Of a stretch of DNA of 64,000 bases, positions 32,139 through 45,700 are shown in pieces. Below the pieces are notes generated by a model that saw only the letters and a list, made by a program, of their open reading frames with translations, was not told where the DNA came from and did no database searches. The stretch covers positions 261,232-325,231 of the forward strand of contig VZSE01002458.1 of the NCBI GenBank assembly GCA_013398275.1. The letters are read 5' to 3'. Source of the stretch: Promerops cafer (Eukaryota; Chordata; Aves; Passeriformes; Nectariniidae). Both the position numbers and the translations under genes were made by a program. Every line of letters starts with the position of its first letter. Position 1 is the stretch's first letter.

Positions 32139-35100
32139 GTCACAACGCTAAGAACAAGATTATAGAGTTGCATAATTAAAGCAATTAACTCTTTCATTAA
32201 ATTTCCATGTTTATTGCCAGCACAAGACCAAATACATAATTTTTGTGCGTTAAGGAGTCCAATTCCTTTGCTCTCAAGTTTCTCGTAGCAAGTATAACTC
32301 AAGCAGACAAAATTTGCTGTGAGAGTCATCATTTCTGTAGGAGAAATTTCAAAGAAAGGAACTCATGGGCTCAGTGGTAGAGTTGGAAATTGCAGAAACC
32401 ACGGTCGCTTTCATCTGTTGAATGTGAAGTTTGATGAAAGGATATTATAGAGTAGTGACAAGGACCTAATTCTGATCCAAGTTTTGTCGTTATAAATCAT
32501 GAGTAATTCCGAAGGCTGCAGCAGACCCTTATCACTGCTAAACATCTGTAAGTCAGATCAGAACCGGGACTAATAAATACATTCAAAATGCATAATTAAA
32601 ACAGTGATTTCACATCACTCTGATGAATTTTAGTCAAGGATTTCTTCAAGGATGCTTTTCTCACATTAGCATTTGATGTTAGTAAGCAATGAATAATTCC
32701 ATTTTTTCTTTCCAACATCTGGGACACTTCCTGCTTTATTTGCTACTTACTGAGCACTCTGCAGGAAATATTAATGAATCCTGGGTGTTGAAACACGGGC
32801 CCTGTGGATCGTGCTCAGGAGGCAGCCTTACGTAGGAGAGGTGTCTTGAGATTAAGAGCTTGATTTTGGTGAAAGATATTGGGAGATTTGCCAAACCTGA
32901 GGGAGATACTGGGATTTGGGGAGGTTATCCAAAAGTCCCTGTAGCAACCTTTTTCATGCCATGGAGTTGTTCCCTGAGCTCTTCCCTCATGCCTAAGAGA
33001 CAACAATTAATAATGAAAGCCTTTCCCCTTGGTCAGATCAGCTCTTCTTGCAGTGATTCTGAAGGCAACACCCAAGGATGCCCCGAGGCTGGGAAGGGGC
33101 TGGTGCTTGGCTCCACCTCACCCAAGGAGAGATGACCAGGGGACCAGCACACCCTGAGAGCATCACTGCCCTGCCCAGCTGCCTCCTCACATCTCCAGAG
33201 GCCTGGAGGATTTTCTCTTTCTTGGGAAATGATGAAGTTCTGTGTTTGGAGAGCTCTGCTGGCCCTTCAGAGCAACCTGTGGAGGAAACTGAGCTGAGCG
33301 CCAGGAGAGCTTCTAAAGGAGAATTCAATGTCCTTCTGTATTAGTGTGAAGTGACTTTGACAGTTCAGCCTCTGACCAAGGGGGTGAAAACACCCTCTGC
33401 TGTGGAAAACAGGTAAATTGGAACTTGCCCAACTTCATTCCAGCTGGGTGTGGAAGAGCCCCTCTGGGATTTATTACAAATCTATGCACTTTTTCTTTTT
33501 TTGTTTGTCCAGAAAAATTCACCTTATCTGTCCAGGTCGTGTTTTGACCTTGGTCAGACACATTCCTTGGTGGCTCCCGTAACAAAATATGAGCGTGCAG
33601 AACCAGGATCCCCACTGGAGCTGCTCCCCTGAGGTCCCTGCATGATCCAGGCCCTGCTGGCCATCCCTGGTCCCCATAGTGCCCCCAAAGCCCATGGCAA
33701 AGGGAAGTGCTGGGGCGTTCCATCCCCGTGGAAGATGCCCACGGCCCCTTTCCTGCAGCAGCCCCCATCCCGCTGGCTCAGCACCTCCCCAAGTGCCCCT
33801 TGTCCCTCAGACAGTGCCGGGGACAGGCTGGGGGGAGAGGGCACAGATGTGGTGCAGCAAATGAAGGCAGAAGCCAAATTGAAGTAAATGGGGAGAGGGG
33901 AGCGGGCTCCACGCTCGGAGCGCGGGGCTGTGCATTAGGGCGGGATTGAGCCGTATCAGGCAGAGCCCCCTTACACGGGTGCACAGCACCTCCATCCCAG
34001 AATCAATAAGCTGTACATGCTGCAGCACAAAGAGCTCTTATCTGCAGTACCACTTTGAATTTAGTGAATTTATTTAATCCCTGATGCCTGCAGAGCATCA
34101 GTGCTGTCTTCTGGGTTAATTTATTTATTCCGGTGATGTATTTTTAGTCTTTCAAGTCCTTGACATTTGAGAAGCAGATCTTTTTTTTTCCCCCCCCTCG
34201 TTTCCTAAAAAACATCTGATTTGGAATAAAGTTATTTACAGAAAAGTATTTTTTTCCTAATTCATTCCCACTTTTCCTTTTGGGAGCCAAGAGAAATACA
34301 ATATCAATACTAATAACCATAAATGGAATGGATTGGGAAAGGCTCCTTTTCCCCCTGCTTGGCAGAGCCTGTTTCTAAATCAATGCTGGACATTCACTGA
34401 TCTTTTCTCTTCCTTCTTGTCTTTTTTTTTTTTCCTACAAGTATTCTCTCCTCCTCTTTAAATTAAAAAAAAAAAAATAAAAGTCACCTATTTTCTAGAT
34501 ATAGCCAAGATTCTGTGCTGCATTTAGTTTGAAAATTGTCAGGAGGGCAGGTGATACTCTTATCTCCTGGAACTTGATGTTTCCAGGTGGATCAGATGAA
34601 CCCTTGGCTCAACCCAAAAGAACCAGTGGGTTAAAGAGTTGGACTACTGCTAAAAAGAAATACCAAAGGAAAAAATAGTCTGGCAGGTACTGAACCTTTG
34701 GTTATGGAGAAGTAGATGGAAGCTTTATAAACTTCAGGATCTGCAAAGAAGTAAAAAGTCTCACCTGGCCTTGGCTGAGTTAGGGACAGCTCCAGGAAAG
34801 CTGGAAAAATTAAAAATAAAGTAGTATGAAGGGCAATAGTTTGAAAAACAGAGGGTTTATTCTATATTCCTTATCTATTTATTTTCTCTGTCCATTACCC
34901 AATATTTCCTTGTGTTTACATTAAGAGAAGCAACACGCACTGAGAAGAAAGAGCCTCTCCTAGAACAGGGACTCTGCAAAAATATATTACATGTCCTCAA
35001 AAATAACTCTGCAAAGTCACAGGACATAATTGTTTTTCCATTTAAGATGTAAGAATTTTTGTTTTAATATTTTCTTCTATTTAAATATCAGTCCATGGGA

Positions 35101-38091
35101 GAAGATGTTCAGCAAACCATCAGTGCTCGAATAACATTGGCTGATTTAAGATTTTAATATTAATTAAACCTCATTGGTTACAAGCTGAAATAATTGCAGT
35201 GCACGATGAATAAATGTGGCTTGTTCTGAAACAGAGGCATCAACCTTTGGGCAACGCTGCCCCCCAAAAAAGAAGGGAAATGTAACAATTTCAACAAATC
35301 AGCCTCAAAATTGGTCCTGCTGGGTGTTGGGGTGGAGATTTTGCATCAGCCCCCCTGAAATGCAGGCAGAGGTTTTGCCTCTCAAATCACAAGCAAGGTC
35401 ATTACATGAGTTAAATAATTAGCTCCAAAATGCAGCCATTAATCAAATTTATTGCAAGGCTTTTGCATCACATCCCCAGAATAAGCTCGGGGGGCTGTAC
35501 CAGCTGCCCTGTGGGGATGGGCATCCCCAGCCCCTTGCTCCTGGGGTTCCCAGGCTTTTTTGGTGGCATTATTTCCTCCAAAGGAAATCCCAGTGCTGCG
35601 AAAGTGAACGAATTCTAAAGGCACTAAAAAAATATTTTGGTCCCTCTGAAGCTCAGATAATTTAATCTACACCTTCAGGATGGTGCTGATGAAGGCTGGA
35701 AGCATCTTAAGAGGTGCTCTCAAGGTGGTTTTTCCTTCAATTTTTCTCTGCAAGTCAAGATCCCGTCCCCGTTTTTCCCACCTGCCTTGTGAAACCCCCG
35801 TTATCCGAACCCAAACACAGGCACACACACTTCACACGTTAAATATCTGTAAAATAACTGGTGTTCTCTGAGGAGAGACTCTTCCTGTGCCACAAACACT
35901 TCAAAGGCTTCAAAGCAGAGGTGCCTGCAGCGAGGGCTGAAGCTGAGAGCACAAGTGCCCGTTTCAGCTGACACCAGAGGTTTCAGGCTCTTAGGGCATA
36001 AAGCATTTTTCACTCTGTTTAAATTAATTTAATTGGAAAAAAAAAATTGAAGGAGAAATAACTCAAGACATTTTTGAAGGTGGGGGTTTTTTGTCTGTGT
36101 GATATTTTTTTTAAAGTGGAAAACGTTGTTTTGAGATTAAACCTGCCTTTAAGTAGTTATTTTTAAATGAAAATATCATCAGTGTTTAAGGAGGGACTGC
36201 AGAGACCTTCTGTTTGCAGCCATCTTAGAGAGGTGTTTTTGCTTCCTCTTGCTTTGCTGATGCTCAAAGGTTGCTCCAGCTCCAGGGCGAGCAGCAGCTC
36301 CACGCTTTCCTTCTGCTGCCCCTTCTCAGAGTTAATGCATTGGTTCTGCAGGCAAAAAGAGACATTTTTAGTATTCCAGAAGCCAAAAGGCTGTCTGCTG
36401 GAAGGAGGGATTTGCTGTACATCCCAGGCAGGAGATGCAAATCCAGTTTTATCCTGGGAATACAGCACCCTGTGCCCAGCACCTCCTGCACTCCTGCCCA
36501 GGGAAGGGTGACAGAGAGAGGACATTCTGCTTTTATTTTTTTACCTTTTTTTTTTTGAAATGAAAATGCCAGAAGAGTGGAAATACCTTGGTTTTGATAG
36601 TCATGGCATGGGAATCTTCTTAAATTTTTGAATTGATTTATTTGTTTAGCTGCTCACTCAGAGGTAGCCCCTACATTCTCAACACTTCAGCAAAGAACAC
36701 ACCAGGTTTGGGAGCATTTCCTGGTGCTTGCTGGTATTTTCAGGTTGTTGCAAGAATGTGAGTGGGGTTTGGACACTTTGTAGTGGGACAAAGATCTCCT
36801 TAGGATACATGGCTGCTTGAGGAGCTCATGCAGGGCAGAGGATTCCTTGGACTAGCCAAAAGTAGCTCTTAAAAGATGGAGATGGTCCATCTCGTTAATT
36901 TAAAATAAAAATGTGTCTCATAAATATAGATATATCCATATATATGTATATCTAGAATAAAATAAAAATGGTATTGATTTAAATAAAAATATGGTCATTA
37001 ATACAATAAGGAGAATAATGAAAATGTTGTGGGAACAAGTGTGTGAGTGCAAGTACCTCCCTGACCCAGTCCGGGGCTGCATTCCATGATATCCAGCACA
37101 GGGAAACAGGGATTTCAGCCCAGCTTTCCTGCTTTTCCCCACCTGCCCAGCACCACATTCCCTGAGATTCCCTGTGCCCTCCTTTTAGGCCCAGCCCTTG
37201 GTTAGGGAAAATCACTGGAGCGTCACGGCCGCAGTGATTTAATTGACTGAGAGCGCCAGGCTCTGCCCAGATCCTCAGCTCCACTCCCAGGCAATGCTAA
37301 TCAGAGCCAAAGATAACAGCAGAAGGAATGAAAAGATTTCTTCCCTAGGACTCCAGAGTGCCTTTGGAAAAGAGGAAATTATGACAATGTTTTTTCTCTG
37401 CTGCCCTGGGTTTGCCAGCGGGTGCCCAGCGCAGCCTCCGAGGGTCCCTCTGGATCAGCTCGGCTGCAAGGAGGCTGCTGGAGCTCCAGTAGGAGCAGTC
37501 AGGCTGCCACGGGTTTGGGATTTTATCCACCAAATTTTATTATTTTTATCCAGCTCTACTGTGGAAAATCACAGCTGGGTCTCCAGCCAAGGCAGTGACT
37601 GAAATTAGCAGCAAAGACATAAAACCTCATGGTTTAGGGGACTTTGTTCTTTACTTCAACAAAACTTGAGCGTTTCCCAGTGTGTGATGATGACATTATC
37701 CATTACAAATGGATATCCAGGATAAATAGACTCATAAAATTAGGGGAAAGCAGGGCTGCTGCAGCCAGCCTTGATAACACCCAGAATAATTCACCTTCTT
37801 GCAGCAGCTCCTCAGCCCAGAGCCACCCACCTCCCCATAGGGTCCCTGTTTCCACCCCATTAACGAATGAGGCACAGATGGGTTTGATCTTCTGAAGTCA
37901 AATCAGAATAAATAATCTCTTTTTGCTCTCTCCTTGTTGAGGTTCGAGTTTGGGCCAAAAATAAATCATTATCTTGGAGCTGCCTAATGCTGCTTCATCT
38001 TGACTTGAGCCAGGAGGGCACGGCCTCAGCTCGACCTTCTGCAGCTGCTGTTTTGGGGTGAGGAAATTTTCAGAGAATACAGAATTCCATA

Positions 38092-38290
38092 CAGTCATGG
38101 AATCATTTAGGTTGGGAAAACCCTCTAAGATCATTGTGACCAACCATCCCCCAGCACTGCTGAGGGCACCACTGCCCCATGTCCCCAACAGCCACATCCA
38201 GATTAATTCTGACCCCCTCCAGGGATGGGGACTCCAGCACTTCCCCAGGCAGTTCCAAAGCTTCTCTCTACATCTTTTAGACACAACCAA
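38092..38290 (-). mobile_element. CR1: CR1 fragment (3' end)
   Basis: CAGTCATGGAATCATTTAGG, TTGGGAAAACCCTCTAAGAT, CCAACAGCCACATCCAGATT and CCTCCAGGGATGGGGACTCC are a reverse CR1 of the 'gaaaaccctctaagatcat' subtype. Confidence 0.9.
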
Positions 38291-41200
38291 AGCAGAGCTG
38301 AGGATGGTCAAGGGCAATTTGGCCATCGCTTCTCCATGGGCATGGAAGGGCTGGGGACCTGCCCTTAGGATGGGTAATTTGGGAGCAGCCTGAGTGGAAA
38401 CAGATCCTGTGCCTTTCTTTTCCTGGATGTGCTTCTGCCCTAAATGAAATGCAGGAGTAAAATTCAGGGCAAAAGCTGAATCACTCTGGCTTAATTTAGC
38501 AGTGAAATCACAGGCGAGGCACTACAGTACCTGCTGAAGGGTGCAGTGATTTCTAATTATGGATGATGCAGCTAATCAGTACCAATCAACATTTTATGAT
38601 CTTGACTTAATATTTAATATAATGTTAATTATAATTGCTTTTGCCACAAACTGTGTCAAATCCTAGGTGTGATTTCCCCTCCCGGCGTTCCTCACGGCGC
38701 TGGGTGGGCTCTGGGATGGGGGCTGAGCATCCCTTCCCAAAATCCCACCCAGCAGCACAGACCCACCTCCCTGCTCGCCTTCCTGCCCCCTCTGCCTTGA
38801 GTTGTGATGCTAATTAAGTGCTGGTGAGTCTCAGCGTTATTAGAATGGAGTTTTTATCTCACACAAGTACCTTCCAGCTACAAACAGGGGAAGTACATTT
38901 AATTAAAAATAATTTTAGTGTAAGTTAATGTGAACACAGTTCAATTACTCTGAAATATGGTTTTTTTTTTTTCATTTTCTCCTTTCAAAGTCTACCAAGA
39001 GGCTGCAGAAAAAAAACTCCAAAAACTCAAACTAACATCAGATAATCCAGATGATGTATTTAGGCCATTTCTGTGTATTTAGACAGTGGCCAAAATGTCA
39101 TTACAAACAGGAGCAGAAATGTGTAACAATGGCAAAGTCACATTCACAGCACCGGCTCCGTTCCTGTGATTGTTTATTGAGCATCCTCAGGGTTTCTGTC
39201 CTTAAGTGCCTTTGTGCCTTTTCAAAGTGCTTTTGCCAGCTCTCACCTGCTGTCTGTGCATGACAACTCCAAAGTCCTCAGCTCTGCTGTGCACAAACCA
39301 TCCGGGACCATCTTCACAGGCCTCGTGGTTTTTGATCTAATTAAAACTTTATTTTAAAAAAGAAACCTAAAAAAGGTAAAACCAAAGGAACTCTAGAAAG
39401 TTTAAGGACGTAATTACCACTCGGGCGATTTTTTAACATCCTAAATGCTCTGTGTGAATATCAGCAGGATGCTGCTGGCCCACACCCCTCATTTAATTCA
39501 CCTGCATATTCCCAAAATCCATTTCCAGCTGGGCTTGGGATTTGATCCCCCACCTCATCTTGTCCTGGGGTCTGCTCTGAGCATGAGCTGGGGTTTCCTC
39601 TTGCAATTAATCATTTATGGACTTCTGCTTAAACCCAGGCATGTTGGATGCCTTTTTCGGCTTTCACAGCATTCAGTGGAGCTCCAGCCCAGTGTCAGCA
39701 GCTGGAGCTGCTGGTTTTGCTCCTCCAGCACCACCAGGGGCTGTGCAGGGAAAGGAAGGAGTCCTGGGAATTAACAGGAATGGGGACAAAAGGGGACATG
39801 GGCACATGAGCTATTTTGGGGCTGCAGCCACCAAAAATCAGCTGCTGGGAGCTGACCCCAGAGCCAGCACGTCCTGATGGGGTTCAGCACTGACCAAGAA
39901 GCTCTTGGAAGTTTTTGTTGAATCTTTATGGCATAAAAGCCCCTGGAAGAAAGTCTGTCTTTAAAAAAATGAAATAAAATAAGGAAAACAAGTAACCCGA
40001 GGCTGGTTCCTGCAGGGACCGACACTCCTTGTAGCCCAATGGCTCTGGTGGGTGAAATCCTTCCTCTCCATCCCTCCCAAAGCCTTTCACACGAGTTTGA
40101 CCTCCCTGATTTGGGAAAACAAAGCCCCAGATAGGAGAGAAGGTCCTTAGAGTTAATAACAAAGCCCATTGACTTTCAAATGCAATCTTGTTGGGTTTTT
40201 TTATACCAATCTGTTGTGCTGCATCTTGTTTCCTTTCACTCAGCACCCATTAACTTCAGGGAATATTACCATAAAGGAAATTAATTCCACCCCCACAAAC
40301 ACATGGAAACTCCTCCCATCAGGGTACTTTAACATCACTTAGGTGCTGATGGGAAGTGATTATCCCACCATAACACCTCTGGTGCCACTACAGCAGGTGA
40401 AGTCCTTCCATCCATTAAAGATCCTATAACCTCTTGTTACATGTGAAGTTACATGGGAAGTCCTACTCCCAGGAAAGGTTAATTAAAACCTGTAATTCTG
40501 GTATGAGCTGAATGAGGGGGCGGTCAGCCAGGAATTTCTCCCATGCACAGCCCCTTACTCTCTACTTAAATAAGAATTAACTTCCCTGAAGGACTCAGAA
40601 GCACAGCCCAGCTTCTCCTTTGGCAAAGGGGTATTTATCAAAGCCCAGTCTTTCTGTCTGTACAGCAGAGACTTAAAATATCCTTGTAAAACCCTGTTCA
40701 AGACCTGGAGCCCAGCCTGGTGACCTGCTGGGACAGGTCAAGAGGATGGCATGGTTGTAATGTTGTGGGTAATAATTCCTGGGAGTGAGTGGACAATTTA
40801 GGGAGAGGGGATCTTTCCTCCCTTGAGGAGTATAACCTAAGAGTACCCAAATCCAGCCTTCCCTGCTCATTGAGGGTTGGACTGGATGACCTTCAAAAGG
40901 TCCTCTCCAGCTCAAACTATTCCACAATTCTACATTCCCAGAATGAATTTTTAAAGGCAAATGGAGTGGTGGTCCTACCACCCACCTTTCCAACCCCATC
41001 AAGAGAAGCCCTGTGCAGAGAGAGATGGAGGCAGGGGCTTTACCTGAGCAGCTAAGGCATTCATCTGTCTGCTGGAATTAGGCAATTAGCAGAGAGGGCT
41101 AACGAACCTCAGAGACAAACAGCTGAGTGTCCCTTCCAACACCTCCTCCCTCAAATAGCTGCTGAGGAAGGTGGGCTCTGAGACCACCACCATGTGGGAG

Positions 41201-42374
41201 CTGTTTCACTGGGAAGGATCCCATTTTTAAATTTATTTCTGTGGTGTGAGAAATGAAGGGGAAGGTTATAACCAACTCAGAAATATCTCCACACACAGCC
41301 CCTTCTGCACGTATTTAATAGAAAATGGAGGCATTGGAGGAGACCACCAAGCTCCAAGCTCAGTTTTTGCCACCTTCCCTGTGTGCTGGTGGTGAGGGAA
41401 TGTGCAGTGCCTGTGATAAAGGCGGCGGTGGGGTAGAACCATCAGTGCTACCTAAAAGCAAATGAAACTGGCATAAATAATTGTGCTGTAGAAAGCCTTT
41501 CTGTTGCACCTTGCCTATCACTGACAATTTACATATCTTAGGAAAACCTTTGTCAGCTTCTGTCATTTCTGCACTATTATGTGCCTTTCTGGATAATTAC
41601 CAGTTAATGTGAAAAAGCAGATGGAAAAAACCTTGAAATTTCTGATAGAGAATCCTCAAACCTCTCCCCTTATCTGTGCACAGCAGCTTCCTGATTTCAA
41701 AAGAAGTTTGAAAACCTTTGTTAAAAATGTCCCTGATTCCCAGTTTGAATGAACCAAATGACATTCAGCTAAAATTATTCAGCTTTTTCCACAATTAAAT
41801 TCCATTATCGTGAACTGCCAAAGTAAAATGGAAGGTCTCTTAACTAATGTGTCGGTTGTTTGCTTGTATTTTTCGTGGTGTGTATTGTATAAAGCTGTGT
41901 GAAGTAGAAGGAGGATAAACAATAAGTGTAATTTTGCATCAATGAGTGGGGCATTTTTAGACCCTTTATTATGGGAACACACCAGGGTTGGTGGGTTTTC
42001 TCTCTTCTTTATTTCTCCCCTTCTTTTTTTCCCCTTCTTGTTATGTTATTTATTCCTTTTCCTGAAAAACCCACTGAGACTGATTGGATATTTCACCAAA
42101 CTTAAGGAGCAGTGTCAGGCTGGTTTTTAGCACCAGGAATGATTTTTTCTATGCAACCCCTGCATACCATGAGAGCTCAACACTGAGCAAGCACACACTT
42201 CTCCTTACCCTCTAATGAAGAGGCAGTGTAGCAGTACACAGGGGAAATAATTTCATTAAAAAAAAACATTTCCACATGCAGGGGAATTGTCCTCATGTTG
42301 TCTCAGTTGGTTTTCCCCTTGTTCTTCTGCAAGACTTAAAATTAAGCTGCCCATGAGAAAGGCATAAAAGTTAA
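38291..42374. other. Intergenic desert, second part
   Basis: About 4 kb with one small CR1 terminus (40858-40933) and otherwise unassigned sequence, including AT-rich stretches (38600-38640 and 38900-38970). No gene or RNA signature was found. Confidence 0.5.
40858..40933 (+). mobile_element. CR1: CR1 3' terminal fragment
   Basis: GAGGGTTGGACTGGATGACC then TTCAAAAGGTCCTCTCCAGC and CTATTCCACAATTCTAC match the sense CR1 end ('ggttggactagatgaccttcaaaggtc...attctatgattct'). Confidence 0.85.
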
Positions 42375-42478
42375 TCACAGAATCTGAGAGTGGGTCGGGT
42401 TGGAAGGAACTAAAATATCATCTCATTCCATTTCCATTCCACTAGACCAGGTTTCTCCAAGCATGGTTTGCTCCTGTG
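42375..42478 (-). mobile_element. CR1: CR1 fragment (3' end), diverged
   Basis: ATCACAGAATCTGAGAGTGG, GTCGGGTTGGAAGGAACTAA and CCACTAGACCAGGTTTCTCC follow the reverse CR1 terminus. Confidence 0.82.
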
Positions 42479-42736
42479 CAGGATGGGGTAAAGCAAAAAT
42501 AACCTCTAAAGCCAAGGAGCAGCTGAGCCTGCTGTGCTGCCCAGCTCTGAACTCCACAGGGAAGTGATTTCTGTGAGCCTCCAGTCAAAAAAAGAGAGAA
42601 ACTTTCTGAACACTGATGACAGGGATTTATGGGGGAATTTTCTGTACAAAATGCTTATAACAGGTTTAATCTTGCTCTGCAAAGCCAAGCCTCATTCAAG
42701 GTCTGTGGGTAACATCCCTCTGCAGATGTGCTCTAC

Positions 42737-42790
42737 AATCACAGAATCATTATTTAAGTTTGATGAGACCCTTAAAATCCTCGATTCTAC
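42737..42790 (-). mobile_element. CR1: CR1 3' scrap
   Basis: ATCACAGAATCATTATTTAA then GTTTGATGAGACCCTTAAAA and TCCTCGATTC resemble the first 50 bp of a reverse CR1 ('tcacagaatcatttaggttggaaaagacctctaagatcatc'). Confidence 0.6.
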
Positions 42791-45700
42791 TCAGCAGGAT
42801 TTTTCTAAGCACTGAAGGCTTCAGGCCCTTTGGGCAAATGCACCTTTGTTGAGCCATCCCTGCCCTGGAGCTCAAACCCAGCTGGAGGATGAGGAGGAAG
42901 CTTGGGAGTGGGCAGAGGAGAGCAAGGAGAAATCAACCTGGCACTGCAAGGGCACTGGGCAGGGTAGGAGAAGAGGAGCCATAAGTGGTGTCCTGCTGGG
43001 ACACCTCCTCTCCCAGGAGAACCAGGAGCAGCCACGAGCAGCTCCCTGCAGCACTGGTGGGTTTGCAGCCACACCAATCCCGCTGCAGAGGGGTCACTCC
43101 TCTGCTTTAATGAACAGAAAAAAACCCAAATACCCTCATGGAAACCCCATTTCCCTTCAGTTGCTTAAACAAAGCCAACAAAAGCTCACTCCATATTGGG
43201 TGATCTGTTCTTAAGACAGAGGTTTACCAGCAGATACCTCGTGGTTCCTCTCTGGAGTCCGAGATCTGCTCAGCTGAAGCTGCGAGTGTCTATGTCACAA
43301 AAAAAGGATTCCTTTAGATATAGAGAGAATGAAAGCAAGGTCGTGTTGGTGAGGATCACTGTGATGGGAGCTGAAGGATCTCGGTATCAGGATGTTGTAT
43401 CAGAGCTCCTCACGCCGAGGCCGCTTCGCTCCGTGGTTGCCCTGCTGGTTTGTGCTGATGGTGCTTCTCTTCCTCGCTGGCATTTAACATCCACATCCCC
43501 AGAGAATGACATTTCAGAGCCTGATTAAAATCATTGTCTTTCATGGCAGAGAAAGTTTGTTCTTCAAAGTAAAGAAGATAAAAAAAGAAAAAAGTGCTGT
43601 TGCAAACAGTGCTGAAAACCAGATGAATAAAAACAACCAAAAAGGGGTTTAATTCCATTATTTTCAATTAGCTCTTTAATTTGATTTAAGTCATTTGCAC
43701 TTGTTGCTTGTTTTACATCTCTTATTGTCCAGCATTTTATTTCACACATCTAACAGTATTAAATCAAATGTTTTCTAGTCTTTGCCTTCTTTTGAAGCCT
43801 CTTGAAAGTCGAAGGCAGAATTAAAAAAACAGATATTAAAAACAAACTTTCATCTCTCTGCAGGTTATTTGTAATCAGACCTTTCTCATCAAGGGCTCAT
43901 TTCAGATGTGTTTGGGATCTGGGAATTATTAAAAATGCCAATCCATCTTGTGAAAAGTATTGCCCAGGCTTTAGTGTTTTGAAACTTCAGCATCATGTGT
44001 GAATTCATCAGCAGCAGTGGAGACTTGGTGCTCCTGTTTGTAGATACTCACACATAGTAATGACTCAGTAAATCTACACAGGATCCTACTTCATGTTGCA
44101 AACTCCTGTTTATTGACCCTTGGTTCTGAATGGCTGGTGGTTTTAATAATAAATTATAAAACAATTTATTATTAAAGGGACAGTGTTGCTTGCCTGTTGC
44201 AAATTCACAAATCTCAATGTGTATTTTGGAGAAGCCCCTCACAGACCCACAGCTGAGTTACTTTCTCATCTCAACTTGCTGGTAAGCAGCAAGTTCTGCC
44301 CAGGAAGAGCTTGGTAAATATCCAGGTCAGCATCTCAGCAGCTTCTTATAAAAATAAGTAGTTAGGTCTGATGCCAGTTACCACTTAGACCTTTTATTTC
44401 CTTCAGATCCTCTTTTGTCATGAATTTTTGCTGTCTTTCCCCATATATCCTACTCACTTTTATTATCTCATGTCTACATGAAAATACACATTTTGTAGGT
44501 TGTAGAAAGGAAATTCCTTCTAAAGAAGTGAATGTAGGAGAGTTAAACTAAGCTGAGAATTTCCTGAATGAAAGTTTTTGAAATTCAATTATAAAGGTTC
44601 CTTTTCCAGAAACGCCTTCTTACCTTTTCTCTCCATTCCATCACACCAAGAGAAAGCCTCAGCAGCCAAACCAGGTCACGTGCTGATTGTCCTGCACCAC
44701 ATTCCAAGGCATTTCCACTACTACTAGGACTGATTTTGAAAACATCGAATAATCTGGATGGAGAGCACTGATGGAAGAGCTGCACCTGCAGAAGCCGTTC
44801 CACCTTCTATACCATCAGATTTTACCAAAATGCCCACAAAAATATTTAAATACCTCAAGTTTTCACCACGTTGACACATCCATAGTGGAAGGTAGAATGA
44901 GGAAAGCTGGTTATGAACTGCCCCTGGACGAGCACAGCAGATTGCTGGGTGGAAAATGTCAATTCCTCTTCCTTGGCAAATCAACATTGGCATTCACGTC
45001 TTGCGAATAGGAAAGTTTCCATTGGGGTGTTAAATTTTTCCAGTGGGGTTTGAAAATTGCACCATGGAGTCAATTCTCTGTCACAAGATGGAGGCCCATC
45101 CCCGTGGGGCTCGAAGGCAGGGCGTGGCTGGAGAAGGTCAGGCATGACCTCTCTCTTTGATGGGGACATCCAAAACTTGGAGGTTAAGGCAGAGGAGGTG
45201 CTCTTCTCCTCTGTGTGTCTCCCGGGAGGAGCTGTGCCACACGGTGGGTGGACACCCCCAAACAAAGCAGAAACCTTTCAAAGCAGAGCCATCTTTATCT
45301 CAAAGGCAGCATTCCCTCTTTGATCTCCCGATGAATCAGGCTGGCTTTGTGTTCCTCAACTCCTCCTTAAAGAGCACCTTTCTCCAAATGGGAAAAGCCT
45401 GAATAGATGTAAGGCTTGGGTGTTTTAAGAATCACTTTTCCCTTCTGAGAGCAAAATTGGGTATTTCACATGGTGGGAAGGAACACTCACATGCCCACCT
45501 CCAGACCTTGTAATTCTCCCAGATCCTGCAACTGAATTTTTGCAGGTGTTTTTTCCCATGATGGGAGGAACTGAACCCATCAGAGGATGGGGAGACTTTG
45601 TGTTCTCTCGCAATGGGTGTGACAAAGCTAATTCCACCACGAGCAACACATTGGTGTCACCTGCTTCCAAAACATCCCTGGTCCTTCTGTTTCATTACTG

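Larger units (their letters stand above)
30566..38091. other. Intergenic desert, first part
   Basis: About 7.5 kb without a supportable gene and without CR1. It contains the module B copy, a 20-bp perfect palindrome (32119-32138), octamer sites at 30913-30920 and 36435-36442, a GC-richer island at about 33590-33960, A/T runs near 34420-34475, and two repeat-free blocks (32395-32650 and 34000-34140) resembling conserved non-coding DNA. A short exon-like minus-strand frame at 31610-31750 is discussed in the findings. Confidence 0.5.
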
